Shown: one piece after another, positions 31,889-41,165 of the stretch | Numbering within the stretch: position 1 is the first letter of the stretch | Layout: every line of letters begins with the position of its first letter | Origin: Mesorhizobium sp. WSM3860 | GTDB taxonomy: Bacteria > Pseudomonadota > Alphaproteobacteria > Rhizobiales > Rhizobiaceae | Reading direction: 5' to 3' | Assembly (NCBI RefSeq): GCF_002294995.1 | Contig: NZ_NSGF01000029.1 | Location: 1-57,584 of the forward strand | DNA length: 57,584 bases | Translations under genes and position numbers: made by a program | Notes under the pieces: generated by a model | What the model was told of the DNA's origin: nothing | Databases searched by the model: none | The model's input: only the letters and a program-made list of their open reading frames with translations

Positions 31889-32494
31889 CTACGAAGCGCG
31901 CTGCTGCGGCGCAACCTGAATGACCGGATCGATCGAGGACTGCGGATTGGCCGAGGCACGGACCGCGGCCTGGGCCAGGTCGGCAACCCGCGCCGTATCC
32001 GCATGGCAGACCTCGCCGACGAACCGGGCCACCGCGCCAGGCCTGATTTCGTGATGGAGCAGCCGGTCGAGATCGACCGGACGTGGCATGGTGATCTGGC
32101 CACGCGGGAAGCGCTTGAAGCCGAGCGGCCCGTAGTAAGGCTCGTCACCGACCAGCATGACGGCCGGCGCACCGGCCTTTGCGGCGGCTTCGAGCGCGAT
32201 CGCGACCAGCCTGCGGCCTATGCCGAGATTCTTGAAGTCGGGCCGCACGGCAAGCGGGCCGAGCATCATGGCGCGTCCGGCGCCTGCCGCCACGCGCGTC
32301 ATGCGCACCGAGGCGATCACCGTCTCGTCCTTGACCGCGACAAATGACATCGAGCGGTCGTGCCCGCCCGCCTCGCGGATCTTATAAGCGGCCAGCACGA
32401 AACGGCCCGGCCCGAAGGCCTCGTCGTTGATGGCTTCGATTTCAGCATCGTGCGCCGGGGTCTCCGGCAGATATTTCACGTCGGCAAGGCCCAT
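31889..32494 (-). CDS. GNAT-family N-acetyltransferase
   Basis: A 201-residue acetyl-CoA-dependent transferase. The acetyl-CoA loop is LAVRPDFKNLGIGRRLV, followed by VMLVGDEPYYGPLGFKRFP, which is the YhbS-like signature. The last ~35 residues are a variable tail. The substrate is unknown. It ends ~30 bases upstream of the SDR start and may belong to that operon. Confidence 0.85.
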   Translation of the reverse strand: MGLADVKYLPETPAHDAEIEAINDEAFGPGRFVLAAYKIREAGGHDRSMSFVAVKDETVIASVRMTRVAAGAGRAMMLGPLAVRPDFKNLGIGRRLVAIALEAAAKAGAPAVMLVGDEPYYGPLGFKRFPRGQITMPRPVDLDRLLHHEIRPGAVARFVGEVCHADTARVADLAQAAVRASANPQSSIDPVIQVAPQQRAS

Positions 32495-32807
32495 GGTCTT
32501 TGCGTTCCGGTATGCGAGGAAAGGTTTGCTGCAAGCGGCAGCGTTCGCCAGTCAGCGCTTCATCAAGCGCGGGCGTCCTTTCGTCGTCGGTCGAACCGGA
32601 TCGTGGCAAAGTCAAACATGGGCGCTTCCGCTAGCATCAATTTTTCCCGGCTGCAATCGGCGCTTTTCACCTTTCTGCCCGCCGTTTGGCGAACTGGGTC
32701 GTCATTTGATGAACTGATTCGTCGTTTGACGAACTGTTCAGCGCCTGAGGGCTTCGACATTCCGGGTAAGCGCCTAGATGTCTGTTGAAACCGCAAGGAG
32801 ATTTCGC

Positions 32808-33794
32808 ATGGGATTGCTGGTTGAAGGCAAATGGCAGGACCGCTCGACCGTTGCCGACGGCAGCGGCAGGTTCGTGCGTGCCGAAGCGCAATGGCGCGAC
32901 TGGGTGACGCGCGACGGCGCGCCGGCGCAAGGGCGCAAGCGCGGTTTCAAGGCGGAGCCCGGGCGCTATCACCTTTACGTCTCGCTCGCCTGCCCATGGG
33001 CGCACCGGACCTTGATCTTCCGCGTCTTGAAGAAGCTGGAAGACATCATCTCCGTCTCGATCGTGCACCATTTCATGGGCGAGAACGGCTGGACCTTCAA
33101 AGCCGAGGACGGCGCGACCGGCGACACGTTGTACGGCCTCGATTTCCTGCACCAGATCTATGCGAAGGCCGATCCCGGCTATTCGGGCCGGGCATCCGTA
33201 CCGGTGCTGTGGGACAAAAGGCAGGAAACCATCGTCAGCAACGAGTCGTCAGAAATCATCCGCATGCTCAATTCCGGCTTCGATGAATGGGGCGATGCGA
33301 GCCTGGACTTCTATCCGCCGGCCTTGCGTTCCGAGATCGACAGGATCAATGCGCTGGTCTATCCGGCGATCAACAACGGCGTCTATCGCGCCGGCTTCGC
33401 AACCTCGCAGGAAGCCTATGAGGAAGCGTTCGGCGAGCTGTTCGCAGCACTCGACACGTTGGAAGAGCGGCTGTCAAAGCAGCGCTCTCTTGTCGGCGAA
33501 CGGATCACGGAGGCCGACTGGCGACTGTTCACCACGCTGGTGCGTTTCGATCCGGTCTATGTCGGCCACTCCAAATGCAATCTGCGCCGGGTCGCCGACT
33601 ATCCGAACCTGTCGAACTATCTGCGCGACCTCTACCAGGTGCCCGGCGTGTCAGGCACGGTCAACCTGGATCACATCAAGTCGCATTACTACGGCAGCCA
33701 CAAATCGATCAATCCGACGGGGATAATCCCGGTTGGGCCTGAGCTGGACTATGCCGCGCCACACGATCGCGGCCGGTTCAGGAAGGCGGCCTGA
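32808..33794 (+). CDS. Glutathionyl-hydroquinone reductase (GST, YqjG/Ecm4 type)
   Basis: A 328-residue protein from ATG 32808, with AAGGAG before it. It has the Xi-class glutathione transferase pattern: RYHLYVSLACPWAHRTLI with catalytic Cys62, a SVPVLWDK-like strand (ASVPVLWDKRQETIVSNES) and the C-terminal helical domain with LFTTLVRFDPVYVGHSKCN and INPTGIIPVGP. It reduces glutathionyl-hydroquinones with glutathione, in the cytoplasm. Convergent with the Nudix gene; their stops are 1 base apart. Confidence 0.92.
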   Translation: MGLLVEGKWQDRSTVADGSGRFVRAEAQWRDWVTRDGAPAQGRKRGFKAEPGRYHLYVSLACPWAHRTLIFRVLKKLEDIISVSIVHHFMGENGWTFKAEDGATGDTLYGLDFLHQIYAKADPGYSGRASVPVLWDKRQETIVSNESSEIIRMLNSGFDEWGDASLDFYPPALRSEIDRINALVYPAINNGVYRAGFATSQEAYEEAFGELFAALDTLEERLSKQRSLVGERITEADWRLFTTLVRFDPVYVGHSKCNLRRVADYPNLSNYLRDLYQVPGVSGTVNLDHIKSHYYGSHKSINPTGIIPVGPELDYAAPHDRGRFRKAA

Positions 33795-33795
33795 G

Positions 33796-34296
33796 TTACC
33801 AGTAGGCCGAGACCTGCTCGCCGCCGAAAATTTCGGCAATCCGACGTCGCGTCGCCGGCGTCGCATCTTCCGGCAGGCGATCGAGCCGGAAGAACGCCGC
33901 CTCGGCGATCTCATGATCCGGCAGCTTTGGCGCCGTCTGGTTGAAGGCTTCGACCAGATAGAGGCCGACATGGTCGCGTGCGCTGGCGCGGCGGTTGAAG
34001 TGCATCGATCTCAGCACCGGCGAAGCCGTCAGCGCGATGTTGCCCTCCTCGGCGAGCTCGCGCGCCAGCGCCTCGACAAGGGTCTCGCCCACCTCGACGC
34101 CGCCGCCAGGCAACTGCCAGCCCGGAACATAGGTGTGGCGGATGAGGAAGACGGAGTTGGAAGTGCGGTCGTAGATCAAGCCGCGCACGCCAAGCGTCAT
34201 CGGGCGCCGCAGCAGGAAGTAGAGATGGAACAGCCTTGCTCTGAGTCCCGCCCAGCCGGTCTGGCGGAACGCCTGTTCCGGATCGGCGCCGGTCAT
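33796..34296 (-). CDS. Nudix hydrolase
   Basis: A 166-residue protein with a complete Nudix box: GGGVEVGETLVEALARELAEE, residues ~65-86, giving the Glu residues that bind metal. RGLIYDRTSNSVFLIRHTYVPGWQLPGG is the usual start of the fold. The N-terminal ~30 residues are an extra helix (RARLFHLYFLLRR). The substrate is some nucleoside diphosphate derivative. Confidence 0.9.
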   Translation of the reverse strand: MTGADPEQAFRQTGWAGLRARLFHLYFLLRRPMTLGVRGLIYDRTSNSVFLIRHTYVPGWQLPGGGVEVGETLVEALARELAEEGNIALTASPVLRSMHFNRRASARDHVGLYLVEAFNQTAPKLPDHEIAEAAFFRLDRLPEDATPATRRRIAEIFGGEQVSAYW

Positions 34297-34364
34297 CCAC
34301 GAAACCGCGAGCGGACAGGAAACGTTGAGTAGAAAGCCCGGACCGGGTCGCTTAAGAAGGGGCT

Positions 34365-35303
34365 ATGCTCAGGCTTGCACATATTTCCGATGTCCATCTG
34401 GGGCCGCTGCCCGATGTAACCTATCGCGATCTGGCGTCCAAGCGGGTGCTGGGTTACGTCAACTGGCAGCGCAACCGCCGCCGCCATATGCACGATGCGG
34501 TGATCGACACGATTGTCGGCGATATCAAAGCCAACGCCCCCGACCACCTCGCCGTCACCGGCGATCTCGTCAACCTGGCGCTCGATGGCGAGATCGAGAT
34601 GGCGAAACATTGGCTGGAGACGCTGGGCTCTGCGGACGACGTATCCGTGGTGCCGGGCAATCATGATGCCTATGTGCCTGGCGCCTTCGACAAGGTCTGC
34701 CGGTCATGGGCGCCATGGATGACGGGCGACGGCATCAACAGCCCGATCGATCGCAATTCCTTTCCCTATTTGCGGGTGCGCGGTGATGTCGCTCTGATCG
34801 GCGTCACGACGGCGCGGGCCACGGCGCCGTTCATGGCCAACGGCTTCTTCATGGAGGGCCAGGCGGAGCGGCTCGGCAAGATTCTCGACGCCACGGCCAG
34901 ACAGGGGCTGTTTCGCGCCATCATGATCCATCATCCGCCGGTGCGCGGCGCGGTCTCGCAACATAAGCGGCTGTTCGGTATCGCGCGCTTCCACAAAGTC
35001 ATTCGCCGGTATGGCGCCGAGCTTGTGCTGCACGGCCACTCGCACTTGCCCTCGCTGTTCACCATCGGTCCGCGCGGCGCCAAGGTGCCCGTGGTCGGCG
35101 TCGCCGCCGCCGGCCAGGCTCCGGGCGGCAGTCATCCCGCCGCTCAGTACAATCTGTTCGAGATCGGCGGGGAAAAAGGCGGTTGGACCATCCGCCTGAC
35201 ACGGCGCGGCCTGACCGGTCCGGCCCTGCCGCCATCGGACATTCAGGTGATTGAGCTCGGTGCCGATATGCCGGTGGTGCGCGAGCCCGTCGTCAGAAGC
35301 TGA
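34365..35303 (+). CDS. Calcineurin-like metallophosphoesterase
   Basis: A 312-residue protein with all five metal motifs: ISDVHLG (residues 7-13), TGDLVN (~65), PGNHD (~96-100), HHPP (~191) and HGHSH (~226). No signal peptide. The family covers phosphodiesterases and nucleotidases such as the CpdA type; the specific substrate is unclear. Its end overlaps the end of the facing gene by 11 bases. Confidence 0.9.
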   Translation: MLRLAHISDVHLGPLPDVTYRDLASKRVLGYVNWQRNRRRHMHDAVIDTIVGDIKANAPDHLAVTGDLVNLALDGEIEMAKHWLETLGSADDVSVVPGNHDAYVPGAFDKVCRSWAPWMTGDGINSPIDRNSFPYLRVRGDVALIGVTTARATAPFMANGFFMEGQAERLGKILDATARQGLFRAIMIHHPPVRGAVSQHKRLFGIARFHKVIRRYGAELVLHGHSHLPSLFTIGPRGAKVPVVGVAAAGQAPGGSHPAAQYNLFEIGGEKGGWTIRLTRRGLTGPALPPSDIQVIELGADMPVVREPVVRS

Positions 35304-35910
35304 TCTTCATCTGGGCGATGCGGTCCCAGAACAGCACCAGCGATACCGCCAGGCCGACCAGGGCGCCGGCGGCGATCAAGCCAAGGCCGGCGAAGAAGGT
35401 TGTCCAGCCGTTGCGGCGCGTTGCAGCCTGCAAAGGCGGCTCGGCTTCCCGGACCTCGGCTCGATGCAGGCCAGTCACCGCGCTCTCGACCGCGCCTTCC
35501 ATCATCCGCTGCCGCTCGACGACACGCTCGGCCACGTATCGCGTCACGGCATCGGCGACGGGCTTCATGTCGGTCGATTCGGCCAGCACCACGCGGCCGA
35601 TGCGCGTGTCCTTAAGGAAGCGGAAGGTGCGCCGATCCCGCCCCATGGCGACATGGCTGACGGCATCGACCCACAGCCGCGGCTGCAGGCCGGAGGAGAC
35701 GGCGAAGTCGAAATTGTCGATGTCCGCCGGCACATCGGCGAAAACGGGGGCGAGCTCCGCGGCCAGCAACTCGAGCCGCATGCGGTGCGCCTCGCGCATG
35801 TCGACCACCACATCGTCGCGGTCGGCGAAGGCGTTCTTGACGTCGCGGATCGCGTCCGAGAGCTTCCGCGACGGCTCGATCGGGGTGATTTTGTCGCCTG
35901 CATCCTTCAT
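35293..35910 (-). CDS. Tail-anchored hypothetical protein
   Basis: A 205-residue protein: an acidic, soluble first ~170 residues (AFADRDDVVVDMREAHRM, AELAPVFADVPADID, TFRFLKDTRIGRVVLA) and a single membrane helix at the end (FFAGLGLIAAGALVGLAVSLVLF). I recognise no named domain; the pattern recalls rhizobial inner-membrane proteins of unknown role. It overlaps the phosphoesterase stop by 11 bases convergently. Confidence 0.75.
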   Translation of the reverse strand: MKDAGDKITPIEPSRKLSDAIRDVKNAFADRDDVVVDMREAHRMRLELLAAELAPVFADVPADIDNFDFAVSSGLQPRLWVDAVSHVAMGRDRRTFRFLKDTRIGRVVLAESTDMKPVADAVTRYVAERVVERQRMMEGAVESAVTGLHRAEVREAEPPLQAATRRNGWTTFFAGLGLIAAGALVGLAVSLVLFWDRIAQMKISF

Positions 35911-35978
35911 GGCGCTGCCTCGCTGTTGGTAAACAGCGAGTTAACACAGTCGCCGGCAAAATGCACTGCGAGATGGGC

Positions 35979-36779
35979 TCAGCTTGCCGCTGCGCTGAAT
36001 ACCGGTCTCTGGATTCTGCCGCGGCGGCGCGTGTTACGGCGCACGGCCTCGGCAATCAAGTCAGGCGCCTCCTCGACCAGCATGTGGCCAGCCTCCAGCA
36101 CGTGGTGCAGGTGGAAATGCGACGGCAAACTCTCGGCCTGGGCGACGGGCAGGACGGGATCGTCCGATCCCCAAAGCACCATCACCGGCATGCTCAGGGT
36201 TTCCAGCGGTTCACTCGGGATGATACCTTGCCGGTCATCCCTGGTGACCACGGCTGCAGCACGGACGAGGGTCCGCAACTGGCCCGGCCGCTTGCGCATG
36301 CGGCAAAGCGCCTCCACCACATGTTCGGGGGGAACACTTTGCGGCCCCGACATGGCGGCAAGACAAGCGCGGACCTCCTCTCTATCAGCCGCGGCCGCAT
36401 AGCGTCGCAGCAACGGACCGTTGATCTCGGGGCCGAAGCCGCCGGGTGCTAGCAAGGTCAGTGAGGCCACCCTGTCGGGATCGGCAAATGCCATCAAGGT
36501 CGCGATCGCGCCGCCCATCGAATGGCCGACGACGTGAACTTTGCCCAGGCGGCGCGCGCCCAGATCGGTCAGGACGGCCCCGGCGGCCTGCTTGACGCCT
36601 GACGCCTGGCACTCGAGGGAGTCTCCGTGGCCCGGCAGATCGTAGGCCAATGTCCTCACGTCGGGCGTCAATCCCGCAATCACGTCGCGCCAGATCGAAT
36701 GGCAGGCGCCGAAGCCGTGCAGGAAGACGATCGTCTTCGAGCCAGCACCGCATTCGGCGACGTGAAGAGAGTGAAACAT
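35979..36779 (-). CDS. Alpha/beta hydrolase
   Basis: A 266-residue protein from the Met at 36779; the frame is open upstream but non-family. VFLHGFGACHSIW (oxyanion hole), YDLPGHGDS, nucleophile box GHSMGG, acid VLWGSDDPVLP and histidine EAGHMLVEEAP are all present, so the enzyme should be active. It resembles the MhpC/BioH branch. Substrate unknown; no pathway partners adjoin it. Confidence 0.88.
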   Translation of the reverse strand: MFHSLHVAECGAGSKTIVFLHGFGACHSIWRDVIAGLTPDVRTLAYDLPGHGDSLECQASGVKQAAGAVLTDLGARRLGKVHVVGHSMGGAIATLMAFADPDRVASLTLLAPGGFGPEINGPLLRRYAAAADREEVRACLAAMSGPQSVPPEHVVEALCRMRKRPGQLRTLVRAAAVVTRDDRQGIIPSEPLETLSMPVMVLWGSDDPVLPVAQAESLPSHFHLHHVLEAGHMLVEEAPDLIAEAVRRNTRRRGRIQRPVFSAAAS

Positions 36780-36984
36780 CGATATTGTTGGCTGCGAAGC
36801 GGTATGAACGACAATCCAAGATTGTGGCTGAATTGCTCCCTGGGCGGATCGAAAGCCAGTAAAATTTTTGCGAATTCGCTGTGCGCGCCTCAACCGAACG
36901 CGCAATCAGGCCTGCGGTGCCGAGCAGAGCCGGCATGCGAATTCAATCAGGCTCGCACGCGTCAGCGAATGGGCCAACGTTCGC

Positions 36985-38772
36985 TCAGCTTGGATTGCCG
37001 ATGCCCGCGGAGCGCAAGGATTGCACCAGCCGGTCGACGAGATCGGAGGGGTACCTCCGGTCGATAAAGGTCGCGCGCGGATTGGCGGCGAATTTCGGGA
37101 ATTCGGCCGTGAGCTCGTTCGCCAATTCGTTTGCGAGCTTGTCGCGGCCTGAGATCTTGGCGCCGATCAGGCGTGCCGCCAAATAATGCGACTTGGACGC
37201 AGTGGTCCGCAGCGACTCGCTGGCAATCGCTGCTCTCTTGGTGTCGCCTTGCATGAAGGCTCCGACAAACAGGCCATAGTCCCACCAGGTCGGATGACCG
37301 CTGAAAGCTTCGACGGCATGGCCCAGGATCGGCGTTCCTTCCTGGTATCTGCCGGCGAAAATCAGGCCATAACCATAAGCGGCGGCCATGCCGAGATCAT
37401 AGGGGTTGAGCTCATAGGCCTTGCGCATCCAGCGGATCGCTTCGTCCGTATTGCCGAGGCGCGAGTTGAGGTAGCCATAGGCGCGATGCGCGTGCGGGCT
37501 CATCGGTGCCATCTGAATGGCTCGGTGGGCAAACGACATGGCCTGCTCGACCGTTGCGCCGGGCGGATAGGCATAGCGGTTGTTGACGGCTTCCAGATGC
37601 AGAGAAGCCAGTTCCGAGTAGACGAGCGACGATTTGGTGCTTTCTCTGACCAGCTTCTCCAGACAGCGATAGGCAGCTTCGTGCGCCTTGGCGCTCTGGT
37701 CGAGATAGTAGCGGTCGTCGAGCACCAGACATCCGATCTGGCTGGTCCGGATATCGCTCTGGTCGATATAGCTGTAGATCGCGCCCGAAGCGGGGATCGT
37801 AGAGGTCAGGAGATTGGCGATGTTGCTTTCGACGGCACCAGGCGCGCTTTCGGCCGATGTCAGGTTGCGGGACAGGAGAACCCGTCCCGTCGCGACGCTC
37901 TGCAGCTCAATCATGACCTCGCCGGCGGCAGTCCCGGGAATAAGATCGAAAACGAAGCTGATCGGATCGGCGGAACGATTGCGCGTAGCGTCGGCGTCGC
38001 GTCCGATGAAGTCTATTGTATCGAAGCCGGCGAGACCGGCGCGCAGCGAGGAAGCAACACGGGCCGCCTCGGGTCCGTCGGCTTTGATGGCCAAGTAGAT
38101 CAAAGGCAGGCCGTCGAACGTTTGAGAAGCGACGCTGCTGGTCGCGCCTGCCGTTTCGGCTTCGACCGGCGCGGCCGCGTCGTCACCATGAAGAAACGCG
38201 TTACCCTGGCGGACGACAAGGATACCCAGCATGGCGATGACCAGCACCATGGCGGCCCAGAAGAACCGCAATTGGCGCGTCAGCGATGACGCGGATCCGG
38301 TCGTTGACGGGGTCGTCATCAGTGCCACGGCTTCGACCGGCGCGGCGGCCGGCTCAGGCTTCTCGAAATGCTTGGAAGGCCGAGCGGGCTGGCCTGCATT
38401 CGCAGACTTGGCATCGGCTGGGAGCCGTATCGCGTTCAGTTCGTAAGAAGGCACATAGCCGCCGCGCGGAATGGCGATGCGCACCGGCTCGGCAATACCT
38501 TCGCTGGCAAAATACTGATCCAAAAGCTCGCGCAGCCGCCCCGCTTGGACCCTGACGACCGCGTCGGTCGATCCGTCGAAATCGCCGTCCTTGCCGAAGA
38601 CATCCATGGCAATGGATACACCCTTCAGCCGGTCGGCTTCGCCTGCCTGCTCGCGTTCGACGAGATAGCGTAACAGCCTGCGGGCCCGCTCGGATCGTCC
38701 GAACGTTTCGCTGGCAAGCAGTCGCTCCAATGTCTCGCGCACTGCGGGGGCGGCAGGCGTGGCAGGCTCCAA
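36985..38772 (-). CDS. Winged-helix / membrane / TPR protein
   Basis: A 595-residue three-part protein. Residues ~10-110 resemble the wHTH-like domain fused to adenylate-cyclase or TPR proteins (RARRLLRYLVERE, RLKGVSIAMDVFGK, VRVQAGRLRELLDQYF, IPRGGYVPSY). One membrane helix lies at ~169-188. The part beyond it holds a FlgO-like beta/alpha region and TPR helices from ~410 (AMSFAHRAIQMAPMSPHAHR, DEAIRWMRKAYELNPYDLG). By this layout the DNA-binding part is cytoplasmic and the TPRs periplasmic, like a ToxR-type one-component sensor; that is inference. Confidence 0.8.
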   Translation of the reverse strand: MEPATPAAPAVRETLERLLASETFGRSERARRLLRYLVEREQAGEADRLKGVSIAMDVFGKDGDFDGSTDAVVRVQAGRLRELLDQYFASEGIAEPVRIAIPRGGYVPSYELNAIRLPADAKSANAGQPARPSKHFEKPEPAAAPVEAVALMTTPSTTGSASSLTRQLRFFWAAMVLVIAMLGILVVRQGNAFLHGDDAAAPVEAETAGATSSVASQTFDGLPLIYLAIKADGPEAARVASSLRAGLAGFDTIDFIGRDADATRNRSADPISFVFDLIPGTAAGEVMIELQSVATGRVLLSRNLTSAESAPGAVESNIANLLTSTIPASGAIYSYIDQSDIRTSQIGCLVLDDRYYLDQSAKAHEAAYRCLEKLVRESTKSSLVYSELASLHLEAVNNRYAYPPGATVEQAMSFAHRAIQMAPMSPHAHRAYGYLNSRLGNTDEAIRWMRKAYELNPYDLGMAAAYGYGLIFAGRYQEGTPILGHAVEAFSGHPTWWDYGLFVGAFMQGDTKRAAIASESLRTTASKSHYLAARLIGAKISGRDKLANELANELTAEFPKFAANPRATFIDRRYPSDLVDRLVQSLRSAGIGNPS

Positions 38773-38921
38773 GTGTCGGACCTTTCAGAGTCGGCACAGG
38801 TTAGAGCGCGATAATATAGCGCGCGCTCCGGCAGACAAGGAACCTTCTGTTATGTGATCGCGTAAGCCACGGGAAATTTACCGGCCGGTTAACGAATTTG
38901 AACGCGGCTCGCGCCTGCCAT

Positions 38922-38956
38922 GAAGCGTGGCACGTCCGATGAACGCGCCACGCTTC
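38922..38956. repeat. Inverted repeat downstream of leuA
   Basis: GAAGCGTGGC (38922-38931) and GCCACGCTTC (38947-38956) form a perfect 10-base stem around 15 bases, just past the leuA stop. There is no T-run on the leuA side, so it is either a weak terminator or an mRNA 3'-end stabiliser. Confidence 0.6.
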
Positions 38957-38962
38957 GAACAA

Positions 38963-40702
38963 TCAGCCGGCCCTGCGGCCCAGGATACGGTTCGCGGCCG
39001 AGACCACGGCCTCCAGCGAGGCGGCGACGATGTTGGTGTTTATGCCTGCGCCGAACAGCTTGCCGCCCGGATATTCCATCTCGACATAGGAAATGGCCGA
39101 GGCATTCGAGCCGCGCTGCAAGGAATGCTCGGAATAGTCGAGCACCGACATGTCGACGCCGATATGGCGCGAAAGCGCATCGACGAAGCCGTCGATCGGG
39201 CCGGTGCCGGTGCCGGTGATGGTCACTTCCTTGCCGTTGTCGAGGATCTCCGCCTCGACCACGCGACGGCCCTTAACCTCAGTGTCCGGATAGGTGCGAT
39301 GGTCGAGGAATTTCAGTCGCGCGCCAGGCTGGTCGACATAGGCTTCGAGGAAGCGCTCGTGGATGCGCTTGGCCGGCACTTCCTTGCCTTCGGCGTCGGT
39401 GATCGCCTGGATGTCCTGGCTGAACTCGATCTGCAGGTTGCGCGGCAGATTAAGGCCGTAGTCGGCATGCAGCACGTAGGCGATGCCGCCCTTGCCCGAC
39501 TGCGAGTTGATGCGGATGATCGCCTCATAGGTGCGGCCGACATCGGCCGGGTCGATCGGCAGGTAGGGCACTTCCCAGACCGGCGTGTTGGCTTTGCGCA
39601 GCGCCTTCATGCCCTTGTTGATGGCATCTTGGTGCGAGCCGGAGAAAGCGGTGTAGACGAGCTCGCCGACATAGGGGTGGCGTTCCGGGATCTTCAGCTG
39701 GTTCGAATATTCGTAGACGTCCTTCATCCGGTTGATGTCGGAGCAGTCCAGCTCGGGATCGATGCCTTGCGTGTACATGTTGAGCGCCAGCGTGACGATG
39801 TCGACATTGCCGGTGCGCTCGCCATTGCCGAACAGCGTTCCCTCGACGCGGTCGGCGCCGGCCATCAGGCCGAGCTCGGTAGTGGCGATGCCGGTGCCGC
39901 GGTCGTTGTGCGGATGCAGCGAGATGATCAGCTTGTCGCGGTTGTCGAGATTGCGGCACATCCACTCGATGCGGTCGGCATAGACGTTGGGGGTCGACAT
40001 CTCGACGGTCGAGGGCAGGTTGATGATCAGCTTGTTGTCAGCCGTCGGCTTCACGATCTCGGTGACGGCGTTGCAGATCTCCAGCGCGACCTCGAGCTCG
40101 GTGCCGGTGAAGCTCTCCGGCGAATATTCGAAACGGAAGCCACCGCCGGCCTTGGCGGCCATGTCGGTGATCATCTTGGCGGCATCGGTGGCGATGCGCT
40201 TGATGCCGGCGACGTCTTTCTCGAAGACGACGCGGCGCTGCAGCTCGCTGGTCGAGTTGTAGAAATGCACAATCGGACGGTGGGCGCCCTTGAGCGCCTC
40301 GAACGTTCGCGTGATCAGCTCGGGCCGGCACTGCACCAGAACCTGCAGCGACACATCCTTGGGCACGCCGCCCTCCTCGACGCACCAGCGGGCGAAGTCG
40401 AAGTCGGTCTGCGAGGCCGACGGGAAACCGATCTCGATCTCCTTGAAGCCCATATCGAGCAGCAGCGCAAACATGCGCGCCTTGCGCTCATGGCCCATCG
40501 GATCGATCAGCGCCTGGTTGCCGTCGCGCAGGTCGACCGAGCACCAGATCGGCGCCTTGTCGATCACCTTGGACGGCCAGGTGCGATCGGCGAGGTTGAC
40601 GGTCGGATAGGGCTGATATTTGCGCGCGGCATCGGGCATGTGCCCGGGCACTTGCGCGCCCGTTTCGGCCTCGCCGGCGCGGATTGCTTCCCTTCTATTC
40701 AT
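38963..40702 (-). CDS. leuA: 2-isopropylmalate synthase LeuA (type II)
   Basis: A 579-residue enzyme condensing acetyl-CoA and 2-oxoisovalerate, the committed step to leucine. The catalytic TIM barrel has CSVDLRDGNQALIDPM (metal Asp/Arg loop), GFKEIEIGFPSASQTDFDF, ISLHPHNDRGTGIATTELGL and GNGERTGNVDIVTL. The C-terminal ~130 residues are the LeuA allosteric domain (ISYVEMEYPGGKLFGAGI). ~580 residues and the opening YQPYPTVNLADRTWPS mark the long LeuA2 group. GGGAG precedes the ATG. The leucine leader peptide upstream implies attenuation. Confidence 0.95.
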   Translation of the reverse strand: MNRREAIRAGEAETGAQVPGHMPDAARKYQPYPTVNLADRTWPSKVIDKAPIWCSVDLRDGNQALIDPMGHERKARMFALLLDMGFKEIEIGFPSASQTDFDFARWCVEEGGVPKDVSLQVLVQCRPELITRTFEALKGAHRPIVHFYNSTSELQRRVVFEKDVAGIKRIATDAAKMITDMAAKAGGGFRFEYSPESFTGTELEVALEICNAVTEIVKPTADNKLIINLPSTVEMSTPNVYADRIEWMCRNLDNRDKLIISLHPHNDRGTGIATTELGLMAGADRVEGTLFGNGERTGNVDIVTLALNMYTQGIDPELDCSDINRMKDVYEYSNQLKIPERHPYVGELVYTAFSGSHQDAINKGMKALRKANTPVWEVPYLPIDPADVGRTYEAIIRINSQSGKGGIAYVLHADYGLNLPRNLQIEFSQDIQAITDAEGKEVPAKRIHERFLEAYVDQPGARLKFLDHRTYPDTEVKGRRVVEAEILDNGKEVTITGTGTGPIDGFVDALSRHIGVDMSVLDYSEHSLQRGSNASAISYVEMEYPGGKLFGAGINTNIVAASLEAVVSAANRILGRRAG

Positions 40703-40808
40703 CGTCGTTTCTCCCGGCGGCTCGTGAGACCGCTTTCAGGCGGATCGGTGCCGAGCGGCGCCTTTACCAAAGTTTCGTTCGCTTGATGTGACTTGCCTAT
40801 CTAGCCAA

Positions 40809-40852
40809 GGAGCAGGCGCCTAACGCGGCGGTTTTCGACCGCCGGGCGCTCC
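40809..40852 (-). promoter_or_regulatory. leuA leader hairpin
   Basis: On the minus strand GGAGCGCC...GGCGCCTGCTCC encloses a nested CGGCGGT-CGAA-AACCGCCG stem. It begins one base after the leader peptide stop codon, exactly where an attenuation structure would be placed. No T-run follows it, so a classical terminator is not visible. Confidence 0.55.
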
Positions 40853-40853
40853 T

Positions 40854-40973
40854 TCAGCGAACCCGGCGATCGCCGATAAGGCCGAGAAGAAGCAGGGTCG
40901 AAGCAAGCGCGCGCACGGTCTCGCCGGCAAAGCCGGGGCGAGGAGAAGCGACAGAGCGGGTGCGCGTGGTCAT
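40854..40973 (-). CDS. Leucine leader peptide of leuA (LeuL-like)
   Basis: A 39-residue peptide from ATG 40973 ending in STLLLLGLIGDRRVR. Four Leu codons run together (CTG CTT CTT CTC), followed by GGC CTT. It lies ~150 bases upstream of leuA on the same strand and its stop abuts a strong hairpin. Leader peptides rich in the end-product amino acid are the hallmark of ribosome-mediated attenuation; starvation for Leu would stall the ribosome on this run. AAGAGAG upstream is a possible ribosome site. Confidence 0.75.
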   Translation of the reverse strand: MTTRTRSVASPRPGFAGETVRALASTLLLLGLIGDRRVR

Positions 40974-41165
40974 GCCGGCTCTCTTACAGGAGCGGGCATC
41001 TGGAGGCAAGTGCCGGTCCGGCTTTAAGTCTTTGGTTTCATGCATATCGTCCTCCCAAAATCGCGGCACAGTTTTGGGCGACATGCATTGGCGCGGCTCT
41101 TTCCCGCATCAGCCAAATGCGCCACACTCGCTTCCGCAGCACCTGATCCCAGGGGGAGGTCGTGC

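Noticed and set aside
30893..32347. 484-codon plus-strand frame
   Set aside because: Spans antisense to three well-supported genes; no domain.
38927..40786. 619-codon plus-strand frame
   Set aside because: Antisense to leuA, whose identity is certain.
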